Translations under genes and position numbers: made by a program
Assembly (NCBI GenBank): GCA_028564925.1
Contig: CM053029.1
Location: 427,714,803 to 427,778,802, forward strand
DNA length: 64,000 nucleotides
Direction of reading: 5' to 3'
Origin: Lithobates sylvaticus
Taxonomy: Eukaryota; Chordata; Amphibia; Anura; Ranidae
The notes under the pieces: model-generated
The model's database searches: none
Told to the model about the DNA's origin: nothing
The model's input: only the letters and a program-made list of their open reading frames with translations
In this document: piece after piece, positions 1 through 11,802 of the stretch
Position numbering within the stretch: the stretch's first letter is position 1
Layout: every line of letters begins with the position of its first letter

Positions 1-1012
1 TAAATGTGTTACAATACATGCCAAAGCAAGACATGATCAATACAAAATTAAACAATAAAGTCCAATGGCCTCAATTAATAGTGACCCAAAACCAATGTCC
101 ATATAGTATAAAAAGAATATCTGGCTCTGAGGATATGAGCGGCAGAGCTGGAGAGAGCACTGTGAAAAGTGAGTTGTATATGTCAGTGCCTTTATGTGGC
201 ACAATTCTATGTAAATGCATACATTATATAATTTTTTATTTATAGTATCTCACAAAAGTGAGTACACCCCTCAGATTTTTGTAAATATTTTATTATATCT
301 TTTCATGTGACAACACTGAAGAAATGACACTTTGCTACAATGTAAAGTAGTGAGTGTACATCTTTTATAAATTTGCTGTCCCCTCAAAATAACTCAACAC
401 ACAGCCATTAATGTCTAAACTGCTGGCAACAAAAGTGAGCACACCCCTAAGTGAAAATGTCAAAATTGGGCCCAAAGTATCAATATTTTGTTTGGTCACC
501 ATTATTTTCCAGCACTGCCTTAACCCTCTTGGGCATGGAGTTCACCAGAGCTTCACAGGTTGCCACTGGAGTCCTCTTCCACTCCTCTATGACTACATCA
601 CTGAGCTAGTGGATGTTAGCTTGGCCAGTCCATCACATTTACTCTTTTGTGAGATACTGTATGGATATTGAATAAAAATACTACACTATATACTCCCCTT
701 TTTGGTTCTCTCTGGTTTGTGGCAAGTTGGTGTATGAGAGAAATTGGCAAACCCTAGGATGAAGATCAGTTTAAGGGTGCTCATGGCCTGGATCTAGCTG
801 TTTGATGGCTGGCTGCTTTGTTGACCAAAGCTTTCTAGTGAGTGTGGAAAGATTTGCATGCGGTGGAGAACTTTGTGTGGAGTTTGAATAAGATAAAAAT
901 CACTTTTTATACTATATGGACACTGGTTTTGGGTCACTATTAAATGAGGCCATTGGACTTTATTGTTTAATTTTGTATCATATATTGTTTTGGCACGTAT
1001 TGTAAGACATTT
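1..1012. repeat. Large foldback element with a Tc1 remnant in its loop
   Basis: The first ~115 bases are repeated in inverted orientation at about 903-1012 with only scattered differences. Both arms contain a run reading as caataaagtccaatggcc, or its complement. The left arm appears to continue beyond the window edge. The interior of each arm differs, and a Tc1-like remnant (243-659) sits in the loop. No coding potential is visible. The superfamily is not recognised; a long terminal inverted repeat DNA element is the simplest reading. Confidence 0.65.
243..659 (-). mobile_element. Tc1-like transposon, internally deleted
   Basis: It is bounded by TA on both sides (241-242 and 660-661). The left end carries the terminal repeat agtatctcacaaaagtgag, and the right end is a stub of the same repeat, ending gtgagatactg. 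Between them lies only the region coding for the transposase C-terminus, read on the minus strand, and about 1.2 kb of the usual element is missing. It belongs to the same family as 19626-20773. It is non-autonomous and plainly dead. Confidence 0.85.
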
Positions 1013-1949
1013 ATTTCGTTAGTCACATCTTAAAGGGCTAGCAGTAGGGCTTATGCAGTAGGGAATTCCAGTTGAAATGTGTCTGCACTGCCCACAGCAA
1101 CGAGTTTCGCTGCAGTGCAATCTTCTGGTGAAACCTGGTAATGTAACGTCTCCGACCAGTTGCAGTAACCTTCAGTATTTTAATTTTGAGCTTCAATTAT
1201 GATCATTGTGGACCTAATCCATACTGAAATTTTATACATTATCATGAAAGCTGGTTTCAGTGCTATATTCCATTAAAGGAATACTAATACTGTATTTTGA
1301 AATATGCAGGCAGCTACTGCTGATTTGTACACTTTCTCAAGATCAGCTACTCAAAGTACTGAAGCCAGCCAACTAGTATTTTGAAGAATCAGGAATGCCC
1401 ACCTATATTATTCTCTCATGATAAGTTTTTCATCATGTTGATCGGTACAAGGGCCTCTTCCCCTCAACCCTGGGCTGTGGTTGTGGCGGTGATGGGGAAA
1501 TTACATAATTCATATTTCCCTATTATTGTTGGTTCATATTGTGGCTCACTAATTAATTCTACGCCTCCACATCCTGGTCAAGGAGCCATATAAGGACATA
1601 AGCATAGATTTACCATTCACCAAAGGAATGTTATTGTTATTGTTAACTGGTCAAGTCCTTGCCAAGGGAGTTGACTGGGGGAGGTCTTTTCAAGTTCTAT
1701 ATTACCACAGCCAAATCCTATACAAGGCTAGTCTCACCCAGAATGGCCATAAGGCAAGTGTCTGGTCCTGATTACCTGTGCCATGTTGCGAAACAGCAGA
1801 CAAGACTCCATGGTGGGAAAAAGCACCTTTAGTTAAGTATTCTTTATATGTTCTTTATCTTTATCATTGCTTTTGATAAATGTTATACTTTTAAGTATTT
1901 GTGTAATCTCTCTCTTTGCACATATCGAACACAACCCAAAAAACTTAAC
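1013..1949. other. Intergenic, no gene seen
   Basis: No reading frame resembles a known protein, and no clear repeat boundary is visible. The sequence is AT-rich with ordinary low-complexity patches. Confidence 0.4.
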
Positions 1950-2395
1950 AAAAGTGGGGGGGCTTATCGGAATCTGAAAATCCAACTTTAACAAGGGGGC
2001 CCCCAGATCCCAGCCCCCCCATGTGAATGGGTATGGGGTACATAGTATCCCTACCCATTCACCCAAAAAAGTGTAAAAGTGAATAAAGACAGTACAAAGG
2101 TTTTTGACAATTCCTTTATTAAAAAATAAAAAAACTGTCCCTGATGTAGATCCATTGTCAATCACGACACCGACACTACCGCCGGAACCAAAAAAAAGAA
2201 AGCGCTCAGCTCGCCACGAACACTCCCATGGTCTGTCTGCCACGCTGTGTGACATTTCCTAAATAGTTATGGAGCGGAGCTACCTGGCGATGTCACCGGG
2301 TGGCACCGCCCCCTTGTGACGTTACCGACCGATGCATGTGGGGACAGTTTTTTTCTTTTTTAATAAAGGAATTGTCAAAAAACTTTTGTCTATCT
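1950..2395. repeat. Foldback repeat with two nested palindromes
   Basis: An arm at 2096-2141 (containing gacaattcctttattaaaa) recurs inverted at 2340-2385. A smaller inverted pair, gtgaatgggta and its complement, lies at about 2021-2062. The G- and C-rich flank at 1950-2015 resembles a common frog repeat as I remember it. No coding sequence is present. The outer limits are approximate. Confidence 0.55.
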
Positions 2396-2689
2396 TTTAG
2401 GGTGTTCACACTTTTTCTTGATATGAACTGATCTGGGCATCCCTAAATGATAACAGAATCAGCATCTGAGCCTAAGCGGCTGCTGCTATTTGCATTTAAT
2501 GGCCATTCTAGCTGCAAAGAATTGCAGATTCTTGCTGTTGGAATCCAGTGGCTGCATCTAGACAGCTGTGTAAAGGAGACCTTTTGGCTCCTTCACATGT
2601 GAGGTTGGGGGGGCATTTATTTATTTATTTTTAAATAACATTTTATATTTTGATATATTTAAATAGATATGTGGGCATGTGCTAGGAGT

Positions 2690-2803
2690 CTGTATGTGGT
2701 TTTGTTGAGAAGTGTTTTTATTGCTGCTGTAACGAGTACTTTTTGTTGTATTTATACAATGACAATAAAGTATATCTATCTATCTATCTATATATCTATT
2801 AAA
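2690..2803 (+). mobile_element. LINE 3' tail (Rex1/L2-like) ending in a microsatellite
   Basis: The string tacaatgacaataaag followed directly by a TATC microsatellite (about 2771-2800) is the usual 3' end of Rex1/L2-type LINEs, which terminate in short tandem repeats rather than poly(A). Only the tail is present, so this would be a strongly 5'-truncated copy. Assignment rests on the tail alone. Confidence 0.45.
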
Positions 2804-3166
2804 ACCTTGCAGTTGAGCTACGGTTTTACCAATCCCCAACCAATACCCCCTTTAGTTGCAGAGGCAGCCGCCGAGGATGTACACATGCCTCAGCTGTGAT
2901 GCTTTGCAGTCGTGGCAGGAATTATGCCCCTGTCAAATTTGGCAGGCATAGTGAATGGGGCACTTGTGCTAGGCCCAAAGGGTAAAACAGGTGTTGAGGA
3001 GGCAATACAATGCCGGCTCACCACTTGCCTAATGCTCTCTGAAGAGCATTACATACCTTGATTGCTCTTCAGAGAGCACCGCAAATATAAACGAGGCCTT
3101 ATGGTGACACTGGGACTGGTGTGACGATGATGAGGGATACTTTGACTGGCTGCACTAGTCTGGTGA

Positions 3167-3342
3167 CAGAGTACCTGAGTACCTATCTACAGCCCATCAG
3201 AGTACCAGAGTACCTGTCTTCAGCCCATCAGAGTACCCGAGAACCTATCTGCAGCCCATCATAGTACCCGAGTACCTATCTGCAGCCCATCAGAGTAACC
3301 ATCTGCAGCCCATCAGAATACCTGAGTACCTATCTGCAGCCC
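3167..3342. repeat. Minisatellite, ~31-bp unit
   Basis: About five and a half units of a 31-bp motif built on gagtacctatctgcagccca. Units differ by a few substitutions and one is shortened. It directly adjoins the left side of the CCACTT-family sequence that begins at 3347. Confidence 0.85.
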
Positions 3343-3346
3343 GTGT

Positions 3347-4600
3347 CTCATAGAATATAGGTTGGGGTGTTTGCTTTCCAACATGGGGTAATTTTGTTGG
3401 CGTTTCCATTGTCCTGGTGCTCCAGGGTCATCAAAAGTGTAATAGGTGGTTGAGAAATGAGATGTGTAATTTATGCTCCTAGAATGCCCGAAGGTGCTAC
3501 TTTAACGTTGGGCCTCTGTATGTGGCCAGGCTGTGTAAAAGTCTCACAAATGTGGTATCACCATACTCAGGAGGAGTAGAAGAATGTATTTTGGGGTGTC
3601 ATTTTTGCTAGGTACATGCTATGAGTTGGAAATATCTTATAAATTCATTTGTTTCCCACTATTTTCAAAAACATCTGGAAATAAATGAACCGTTCAAAAG
3701 ACTCATAATGCTTCATAGAATATACTTTGGGGTGTTTGCTTTCCAAAATGGGGTCATTTTGTGGGTAATTCCATTGTCCTGGTGCTCCGGGCCTTTAAAA
3801 GTGTGATAGGTCATCAGGAAATTGGATGGGTAATTTATGCTCCTAGAACGCCTGATGGTGCATGTTGGGCCACTGCATGTGTCCAGGCTGTGAAAAAGTC
3901 TCACACATGTGGTATTGCCATACACAGGAGGAGTAGCCAAATTAGTTTTGGGGTGTAATTGGAGTTATGCACATACTGTGTGTGAGAAATAACTTGTTAT
4001 TATGACAATTTTGTGTAAAAAAAAATTAAAAATCACACAATATTCCCAAGAATTGTGGGAAAAAGTTACAACTTTAAAAAACTCACCATGCCTCTTACTA
4101 AATACCTTGGAATGTCTACTTTCCAAAAAGGGGTCATTTGGGGGGGGGGGGGGGGGGGGGTATTTGTACTGCCCTGACATTTTAGATAGGCCGTCAGTAC
4201 ATCAGGTATGATCAATTTTTAATGATTTGCGCCATAGCTTGTAGACTCTATAACGTTCACAAAGACTAAATAATATCCACTAATTTGGGTAATTTTTACT
4301 AAAGATATGTAGCAGTATAAATGTTGGCCCAAATTTATGAACAAATATTGCTTATTTGCTAAATTTTATAATAGAAACAAAAAAAAGTGTTTTTTTTTTT
4401 TTCAAAATGTTCACTCTTTTTTTACTTATAGTGCAAAAAATAAAAAACCCAGTGGTGATTAAATACCACCAAAAGAAAGCTCTATTTGTGTGAAAAAAAA
4501 TTGAAAAAATGGGTACAGTGTTGCATGACTGAGTAATTGTCATTCAAAGTGTGAGAGCGCTGAAAGCTGAAAATTGGTCTGGACAGGAAGGAGGTTTTAG
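3347..4600 (-). repeat. CCACTT-family element copy with internal tandem duplication
   Basis: It matches the right half of the element at 12054-14124: the shared run ccattgtcctggtgctcc, the phrase tttatgctcctagaa, and the complement of agagctttcttttggtgg. A block of roughly 365 bp (3347-3713) is followed by a diverged second copy (3714 to about 4000). A G-run of 20 lies at 4141-4160. The terminal ~15 bp expected by comparison with 14110-14124 are missing. No protein is encoded; this is an abundant non-autonomous repeat of unassigned superfamily. Confidence 0.7.
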
Positions 4601-5339
4601 TGCCCCCCAAAAATTGTGTGGTCGTACGACAATGTACCCAAATAAAATGTATGTCCTTTTTCCCCACAAATAGAGCTTTCTTTTGGTGATATTTGATCAC
4701 CTCTGCGTTTTTTATTTTGTGCGCTATAAACAAAAACAGACCGACAATTTTGAGAAAAACTTTTTTTTTACTTTTTGCTATAAAACATATCCAGTTAAAA
4801 AAAAATTAGGCCAATATGTATTCTTCTACATATTTTTGATAAAAAAAATAGGTTTGTGCAAATGTTATAGGGGCTACAAACTATGGGATATATTTAAGGA
4901 ATTTTTATTTTTTGCTAGTAATAGTGGCGATCAGCAACTTATAGTGGGACTGCGATATTGTGGAGGACAAACTGGACACTAATTGACACTTTTTGGGGAC
5001 CAGTGACACTAATACTGTGATCAGTACTAAAAAATATGCACTGTCGTACTAATGACATTGGCTGCAAGAACACAGGATCAATGCCTTCCCTACTGACAGA
5101 ATGGCAAATCGCCTCATTTACATGGGCAGATCCCAGTTCTGGCTCTCTGCCTAATGATTGGCGGGTGCTGGCGGACATTGAGTCCGCGGTACCCACAGAT
5201 CAGCTATAATCACAGAGGGAGCAGGTCGCCGGCTGTGCGCATTGCGCGCTCCAGACCCAGAAGTGCAGCATCACTAGGTTTGTGATCCTGCGCAGGAGAG
5301 CTGCTTTGACGACGTATATGTAAGTTGGTCGACGAGTGG
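4601..5339 (+). repeat. Second CCACTT-family copy, head to head with the first
   Basis: It runs in the opposite orientation to 3347-4600. It contains agagctttcttttggtga, then the segment ending in a ctgcgatattgtgg-type run, and closes with gtcgacgagtgg followed by TTAA at 5340-5343. The left end is missing at the head-to-head junction near 4600. The copy looks like a 5'-truncated version of the family. Confidence 0.65.
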
Positions 5340-5343
5340 TTAA

Positions 5344-6327
5344 ATGGAGAAAGTGGCATGATAACTTTGGGATGGGATGATATCCTTTTAATGTGAGTAA
5401 AATTCCCTCCTGGGGGCTGCATTCACACCTGATCATTGTGTTTTTTGCTTGTATGTATAAGTGTTTTAGTGCATTTTGTTAGAGCGTTATCAAGTGTTTT
5501 GGAGCCCTGGCATTGTTGTATTAACCAATAAAGAAAAATATCCTCTGTGACATCAATTGTTGCTGTGTGTTTCTGCTTCCTGTGTTATTTTCATCCCCTT
5601 CCTTGTTTTTGCTGTGTTCTGTGGTGCCTTCTGCTCTCCAAACAATGTCAGGTGAAATGGCGTATTTCATGGCGGCAGATGCAGTAATTCCATATTTGCT
5701 AATGGAAGAAGTAGAGAGGAAGAGGAGGAGGCACATGAAGATACTGGGTCCATCCTGTCATTGCTGATTGAGAACAGAGGGGTCAGTTCTGGTTCATGTA
5801 CTGTACATGCAACTGCTGCAGGGCACAGGAGGATCTGGTTCAGGAGAGGGATGGTGAGGCCAGTAAATATGTCATATTTCTTAAAAAAATATAATTAATA
5901 ATGCATAAAAGTTCATTTAAAAACACTTGTTTTATTTTAATTGTATTTATTATATCACAAAAATAAAGGTAATTCATGTGAGTGTATTACCTTTATTTTT
6001 GTGATATACAATATCATCCATCCAAAGTGAAAAAAAACATAAGGGAATAAGCAGCACTGCCTGTGTCTCACTGCAAAGCTGTCGATTAGTCTCTTCCAGC
6101 CCATACAACACAATATACTTTCCTCTCCCAGCGATTGTTAGGCTCCGCCCAACATGTTTTACAAGTGTTAACGTTATCAGTTGAGTTGCAATGATATGTG
6201 CAGTTTTACTAGCACATGTCAAAGTGGCAAAATTGGGTTTGGGCATTAAGGTTTGTTTGAGGACTTTGGTCCTGAAGGGGTTAGGGGGAAACTCACACCA
6301 GCCACAATGCAGTGACTGGTGTACAAT
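5344..6327. other. Intergenic; one perfect hairpin, no gene
   Basis: No coding region is recognised. It contains a perfect 23-bp inverted repeat (5951-5973 and 5986-6008, 12-nt spacer). The remainder shows no features I can support. Confidence 0.5.
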
Positions 6328-6952
6328 GTGATGCAGCAAACTGCAGTGCCTGTGTTCTATCGATATGTGCCCTCCGTTGAAAAGTGCCCGTGCATGCGCA
6401 GGATGGAGCCGCACTCCAGTTGATGTGTGTGATCAGCTGGAGTTACGTGACCATGGTGCATGCGCACATCAGAGGAAGCATTTTTCGACGGTAGAGAGAA
6501 TGTCACGGACACTATTAAAAGCTACTCACAGAGCAGAGGAACACCGTAGTTCTCATATTGTGCCTCGCTGTTGCATTCATTCAAGATCGCCTTTTGTCAG
6601 TTTTGCATGCGGCTTTAGTGTCTTGATCAGCGCCTGTTGCCTGTGTCTAAATGCGGGTTACAACACAGACAAAACCCACCCTTCAACACAGCCACAAGCC
6701 ACCCTGCAACAGCGAGGCATAATGTAACAACTACAGTCTCTCCCTCCACTCTGTGAATAGCTTTCAACTGTGTCTGTGAAATTCTCTCTCCCGTTGAAAA
6801 ATGCCTCCTATGATGTGCGTATGTGCCATGGTCACGTCACTCCAGCTGATCGGGAAATCAGCTGGAGTTCGGCTCCATTATGCGCATGCGCAGGTACATT
6901 TCGACGGAGGGCACATATCGATAGAACACCGGTGCACCATTCCCAGCGCATC
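6328..6952. repeat. Long inverted repeat (foldback element)
   Basis: The two halves are diverged reverse complements over almost the whole length. Matched pairs include gttctatcgatatgtgccct (about 6353) with its complement near 6920, and gcctcgctgttgca (about 6563) with tgcaacagcgaggc (about 6705). Both arms hold catgcgca motifs and short palindromes. No protein is encoded. A snap-back MITE or foldback element is the likely origin; no clear target duplication was found. Confidence 0.75.
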
Positions 6953-7471
6953 GCACTATTACTTTTTTTGTAACAAACTTTATAGAAATGTCACACAATG
7001 ACATTTCATAAAGTTCTATTGGCCTTCGCAAAGTGCGAGGCAGTAGATTGCCTCACACTGCGCTGTGTTAAAAGAAACTATGGCCTGCCGTATGGCCCCT
7101 GCCTGTTAATCACTGCAGAGCACTGGTGTAAACCAGGCACATAGGAGACAAGTCATTTAGCCTTGTCTTGCTGGGGGCTGTGCAGGAATAACTGCTCAAT
7201 GCAGTCCCACTGCACCTGATACAAATCAACCCTATTTTTAACCCTTATGCTGCTAGCCTTAGAAAAAGGTATATTACATTTACTTGTTGTATACTTATTT
7301 TTTTTATTTCTTCAGTTGCTTCCTGGTCTCTAGCCTAGACCAAAATGATGTCATATATCCCAGAAATCTTCATGGACATTTTTTTTATCTGGAGGACCAG
7401 AATGGCTTTCTCAGGAAAGCAACCCTCCTGCCTGAATGCCTGAGCTAACAGCAGATGGATTCCAGGATGTA
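6953..7471. other. Intergenic, no gene seen
   Basis: A small inverted repeat lies near 6982-7020 (gaaatgtca paired with tgacatttc). Otherwise there is nothing I can assign. Confidence 0.4.
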
Positions 7472-7585
7472 CAGTTGTGCTCATAAGTTTACATACCCTG
7501 GCAGAATTTATGATTTATTGGCCAAAACAAAACACTGTTGTGTTAATACTATTGACAGATTGCATCACAGTATGTCATTTTTGAT
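7472..7585. mobile_element. Tc1-like terminal fragment
   Basis: After TA at 7470-7471 comes cagttgtgctcataagttta, the same terminal repeat as the Tc1-like element at 37107-38623. The match fades after about 110 bp. Only one end is present, with no transposase region. Confidence 0.7.
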
Positions 7586-7836
7586 TTTGCCACAATAACT
7601 CTTTAAAGCTGAAGTGGGGGTGGGGGATAACAGCACAATACACATTATTTACTTGTGGGCACCCATGCATGTGTGGGTACAGAGCACACTCATCAATGCC
7701 CAGGACCAGGGCTTGTGTTTTTTGTGCTGCTACCATGCTATGCTGAACTTGTGTTCGTTAGTAGCTTTGGTATTGTCGGAAGGAACCCGGCTTTGATTTT
7801 ACGCTTATATACTGGTGTCAGGATAGACACCCTTAA

Positions 7837-8205
7837 GGTCTCATGCACACTGGACATTATAATAACATTATAAAAATGGCAGTAGCTTTGCAGTGAGTTT
7901 TTCAATAGCGTTTGCGTTTTTAAGCATTTTCCTTTTATTCAATGGGATCAAAAACGTTACAACGCGTTTCAGCATTTATCTACGTTTTTTTTTACGTTAG
8001 AACATTTTTACATCTGGAAGAACTCTCAGAACCCACTAGTTCTTACAGTCAAAAAACGCCCCAGCCAAAAATAGTTGATAACAGCCTATGTGTGCATTGA
8101 CAAATAGGATAACATGCTGGAGAGTTTATTGACTGTTGAAAAAACGTCTGAAGCCAAATACAGCAGCTGTAAAAACGCCCACAAACATCCAGTGTGCATG
8201 AGGCC
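7837..8205. mobile_element. PIF/Harbinger-like MITE
   Basis: Terminal inverted repeats: ggtctcatgcacactgg at the left and ccagtgtgcatgaggcc at the right. The interior is AT-rich with repeated aaaaacg motifs and no reading frame. The left flank ends TAA; the right flank is not a clean duplicate. Placement in PIF/Harbinger is inferred from the G-rich ends and the TAA/TTA flanks of sister families in this window. Confidence 0.7.
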
Positions 8206-9419
8206 AAAATGTGAGTGCACCGATTTTTTTATATATTTTTAGCTGTTTTAAAAGATTTCACACTATGTGAAGTTTTCTCTCTTACCTTTGAACATTGGGC
8301 TCCTGAGGATCTGACATATCCAAAATATCAGCGAGTGATCGTATGTCTTAGATCTCTGCAGAGGACTACTACATAAATGTAATGTGCTGCTTACACTGCA
8401 ATTTGGTGAGTAGATTTTGTGGTGGTGGATTTTCTCACGAAGGTGTGGTGGAAGTAATACAAGAAAAAAATCGGCTTGATTGAAGAAATTGTGTTGTTTA
8501 CATGGACTACACATGTTACCTTTTGATAAGGAGAATTCTTTGGGACTGTTTGAAATTGTTTTGTTCACCCAGTGATACCCAATTATTGTGATTATTTTTT
8601 TTTTTACTACATTAGCACTTTATATGGTTTATAACATTGCATGCCACTAGTGGATTTTTGTTGCACAGCATAATAGTACTTTATCAATGTGATGGTTTTA
8701 AATCTATTATAAATTAATATGGTGTAAAAGTTAATAAATAAGCTTCTATAAATATATGTTCACACACAGATGTCTGACATAGGTATTTGTAGGCATAGAT
8801 TGTAACGTATTTCATGCATAAAAATAGATACACTGTGCTAATACCTTAGGTCAGGTTGCGCTAAGCTAAATAAAAAACCCCTCTCTTTTATATCCTTTTC
8901 ATATCTTTTTCAGTGCGGACCTTATTTAAGCTATATGGTCGGTGCTTGATATTATACAAGTTGCAAACTCTCCCAAATTCACGTCGTATGATATGATTCA
9001 TTAGAGTAAATAATGCGTTATTGTTTCCCTTGAGACAATGTTAGCCTCAAATAATAAACTAATACTGTGCCCAAATCTCAAAATAATAATAAATATATCT
9101 ATATTTCTTTTTGTTCCTATGTTATTTGTAGCTATCATCTGTGTCCCCATAACCCATCCTGCACAACAGTACCCTGCCCCTAGGGCCTCATTGATTTTAG
9201 AACCCGTCTTAGGGGTTGAGATACGATGTTTGGGGTATTTTCGGGCGCCAGTTTCCATTGGCCCCATTAGGCTATCCTGTGGAGTGTTGACGGCATCCGG
9301 CAACGTGAAGGAGACTGGAGAACTGGTCAGGGCACCGCAGCAGTAAGTTCATGTACAGACACTTTTGTATGTTTTTGAAAAACTTTGGATACTATGTATA
9401 AACTCTTATCAATACTGCA
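8206..9419. other. Intergenic, no gene recognised
   Basis: Short frames on both strands show no family resemblance. The right side may belong to the Penelope-like terminal region that carries the motif at 9451-9506, but I cannot place a boundary. Confidence 0.35.
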
Positions 9420-9450
9420 TCCAGTAATAAAACGTTTTTCTATTCAAAAC

Positions 9451-9506
9451 AGAAGCTCCTGAGGAAGCGACAACCAAGTCGCGAAACATGTCGAGCACAA
9501 GCTTCT
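9451..9506 (+). ncRNA. Candidate hammerhead ribozyme motif (Penelope-type)
   Basis: Ordered elements: a 7-bp outer stem (agaagct pairing with agcttct), the core ctgagga, a 5-bp stem II (gcgac and gtcgc) after one extra A, gaaac, a two-base loop and gtc. This is the layout of a type I hammerhead with a minimal stem III, the form known from Penelope-like element terminal repeats. The extra A before stem II departs from the strict consensus. Self-cleavage is inference. Confidence 0.5.
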
Positions 9507-9639
9507 TTTAATCGGTGGGACCGACGATTACCCCATTGGGCCAGTCCACCTTCAAGTGGGAGTGTTGTTTTTCAAGCCTTGTGTGCACTAACCCCACAGA
9601 CAGCATAAACGTGGTGGTACTGTAAACCCACTGGGGGAT

Positions 9640-11417
9640 ATTCCTAAGTCCCTACCTATTCATAGTGTTTTTAGCCAATTATGTCAATATTTTTGTTTTT
9701 GTATGTAAATGTTTGATACATTTTCAATAAATTCTGTAAAAATTCCAATATGTGCCTATAAAGTAAATTTTTATCTTTTTTCTTCGGAAAAAATCCTTTT
9801 TGACAATCATGCAGGATGTGGCACTTTAATGTATTTGGGTGTTTTTGATTGCCACCCCAGGGCTCAGCAATCTATCTCTTTGTCCACACACAGATGTGAC
9901 ATACCACTTAGGTTCATGCACCTATTTGCAATAGATTTATATAACACATTCACACATACTGTAGATCTGACATTTTATGTTTAGGTTTATGCACTAGACT
10001 TCTTATAATAGTATTGACTATGCACAGTGCTGGCACTTCATAAGTATATACTGTATGAAGAATATAACACTAAGGCAGATCCCCGACTTAGAGATCAACC
10101 TTCACTGTGTGCACTAATAAAGTGCAGAGTTCCTCTGAAAAGTGAATTGTCCTATGTCACGGCACACTGTGACTTGTATAGGGTCCCGTCGAGCACTTAG
10201 CGTGGACCTCATGTGTGCTCTCACTTAACTGTTCCCTTCCCATACCTCGTGACCAGGCCTAAGATCTCTGTAACAGGTTTGGATCTGGTTGTCACTGGAT
10301 ACCGACCTCTAGGGAAGGAGCTAGAACATCAACCCCCTCGCTAGTGGAGGACCTCTCACTTTATTAGGTACCACGCTTAACGTCTGGTTGCCCGTAGCTT
10401 GTTCCTTCACTTGGTTACCCATAGCAACTACACTCCTCTTCTTGTCCTTGCCAAGTTAACCCTCTATAGCAGTGTTACTTCATGCCCCCTTGTGCTTTAC
10501 AGATGCAGGTTCTTTAGGAATATGATGGAACCAACATGCACCCCTTTGAATAACTTCAGACCAGGCTCATAAAAGTTAATATAACTTTACTGAACATGAT
10601 GCAGAATACAGTTCAGTATGAACAATGTCCAGTCCCTAATCCTAACTAGAGTAATGTAGTGGCCCAGGCATACCTCCATGAGGTGAGAGTCCATTACAGC
10701 ATTGTCCATGACTGGATGTCCTTTGAAAATCCTGATCCTTCAGTAGCACCAATGACCGTGCTCACAGGTGATGCTGTAGCTCCTGGACTCACCCGCAACT
10801 GCCTTTTTGGACCATACCTGTCACACTTTTTATAGCACAGGTGGGCTGGCTAGGACCAAAAGCCTGGGAACTAAGCAAGAAACACTTAACCCTTTCCCCA
10901 GGCTGGAGGGGCTGCTGGATAGCTAACCCTGTACATTTTCTAACCTGAAAAAAAAAAATATATGCTAAACATTAACTTAAAAAATACCAGTTATTTCAAT
11001 AATCATACTCGCCATCGTGGTTTGTTTAGTAACAAAAACATCAGTCATAATCCAGTTTAAATAACTTGTCACCACAGTGCTGGAGAGAATATACATAGTT
11101 GCCAGGCTTATCTCTGAAGTTTTTATTTAGAAACATAACACCGGTAGAGTATCCTAAGAATTTAACAGAGATAAGATACAGATTGTTTTCAAACACATCC
11201 TGTTCTTCTAGAGAAGTGACTCTCCATATCAGTCAACTTTGGCTGTCGAAATGAAATTTGAGCCATCGGAGTAGTCCTTAATAATACGTAATAGCATATA
11301 TCAACATTAATTCAAGGTACGGTTTCCTGAATTGGCACATTAGTTAATTTCCAATTGCAGCTTGGACTATTGTCGACAGCAATAACTGTGGAGCAAATTT
11401 TGCAGTCATTCCAACTC
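9640..11417. other. Intergenic, no gene recognised
   Basis: No conserved protein fragment was found in any frame. The stretch 10080-10900 is less AT-rich and looks like an old interspersed repeat, but I cannot name it. Confidence 0.35.
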
Positions 11418-11420
11418 TAA

Positions 11421-11802
11421 TGCCGCGTACACACGAGCGGATTTTCCGTCGGATAAATCTTGGATGTTTTTTCCGATGGAATTCCGCTCAAGCTTGGCTT
11501 GCATACACGCGGTCACACAAAAGTTCGCTGAACTTTCGACCACCAAGAACGCGGTGACGTACAACACTGTGACGTGCCGAGAAAATGAAGTTCAATGCTT
11601 TTGAGCATGCGTCAAATTATTTCTGAGCATGCGTAAGAATTTTCATCTTTGGAATTGCTACAGACGATTGGAATTTACGATCAAAACTTTTTCCGACCGA
11701 AAAATTGAAAAGTCTGATGGGGCATACACACGGTCGCATTTTCCAATCAAAAGCTCTCATCGAACTTTTGCTGGTGGAATTTCCGATCGTGTGTACGCGG
11801 CA
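11421..11802. mobile_element. MITE, tgccgcgtacacac family
   Basis: The left end reads tgccgcgtacacacgag and the right end is its complement, cgtgtgtacgcggca. It is flanked by TAA (11418-11420) and TTA (11803-11805), giving an extended palindrome ctctaatgccgcg/cgcggcattagag. The internal half-sites tccgtcgga and gcatgcgt are shared with 36467-36857 and 23160-23279. It has no coding capacity. Confidence 0.8.

Noticed and set aside
3167-3342. CRISPR-like spaced repeats
   Set aside because: Units are directly adjacent with no unique spacers, and the genome is vertebrate.
10080-10900. Possible LTR-type repeat
   Set aside because: No primer-binding site, polypurine tract, paired copy or coding region was seen.
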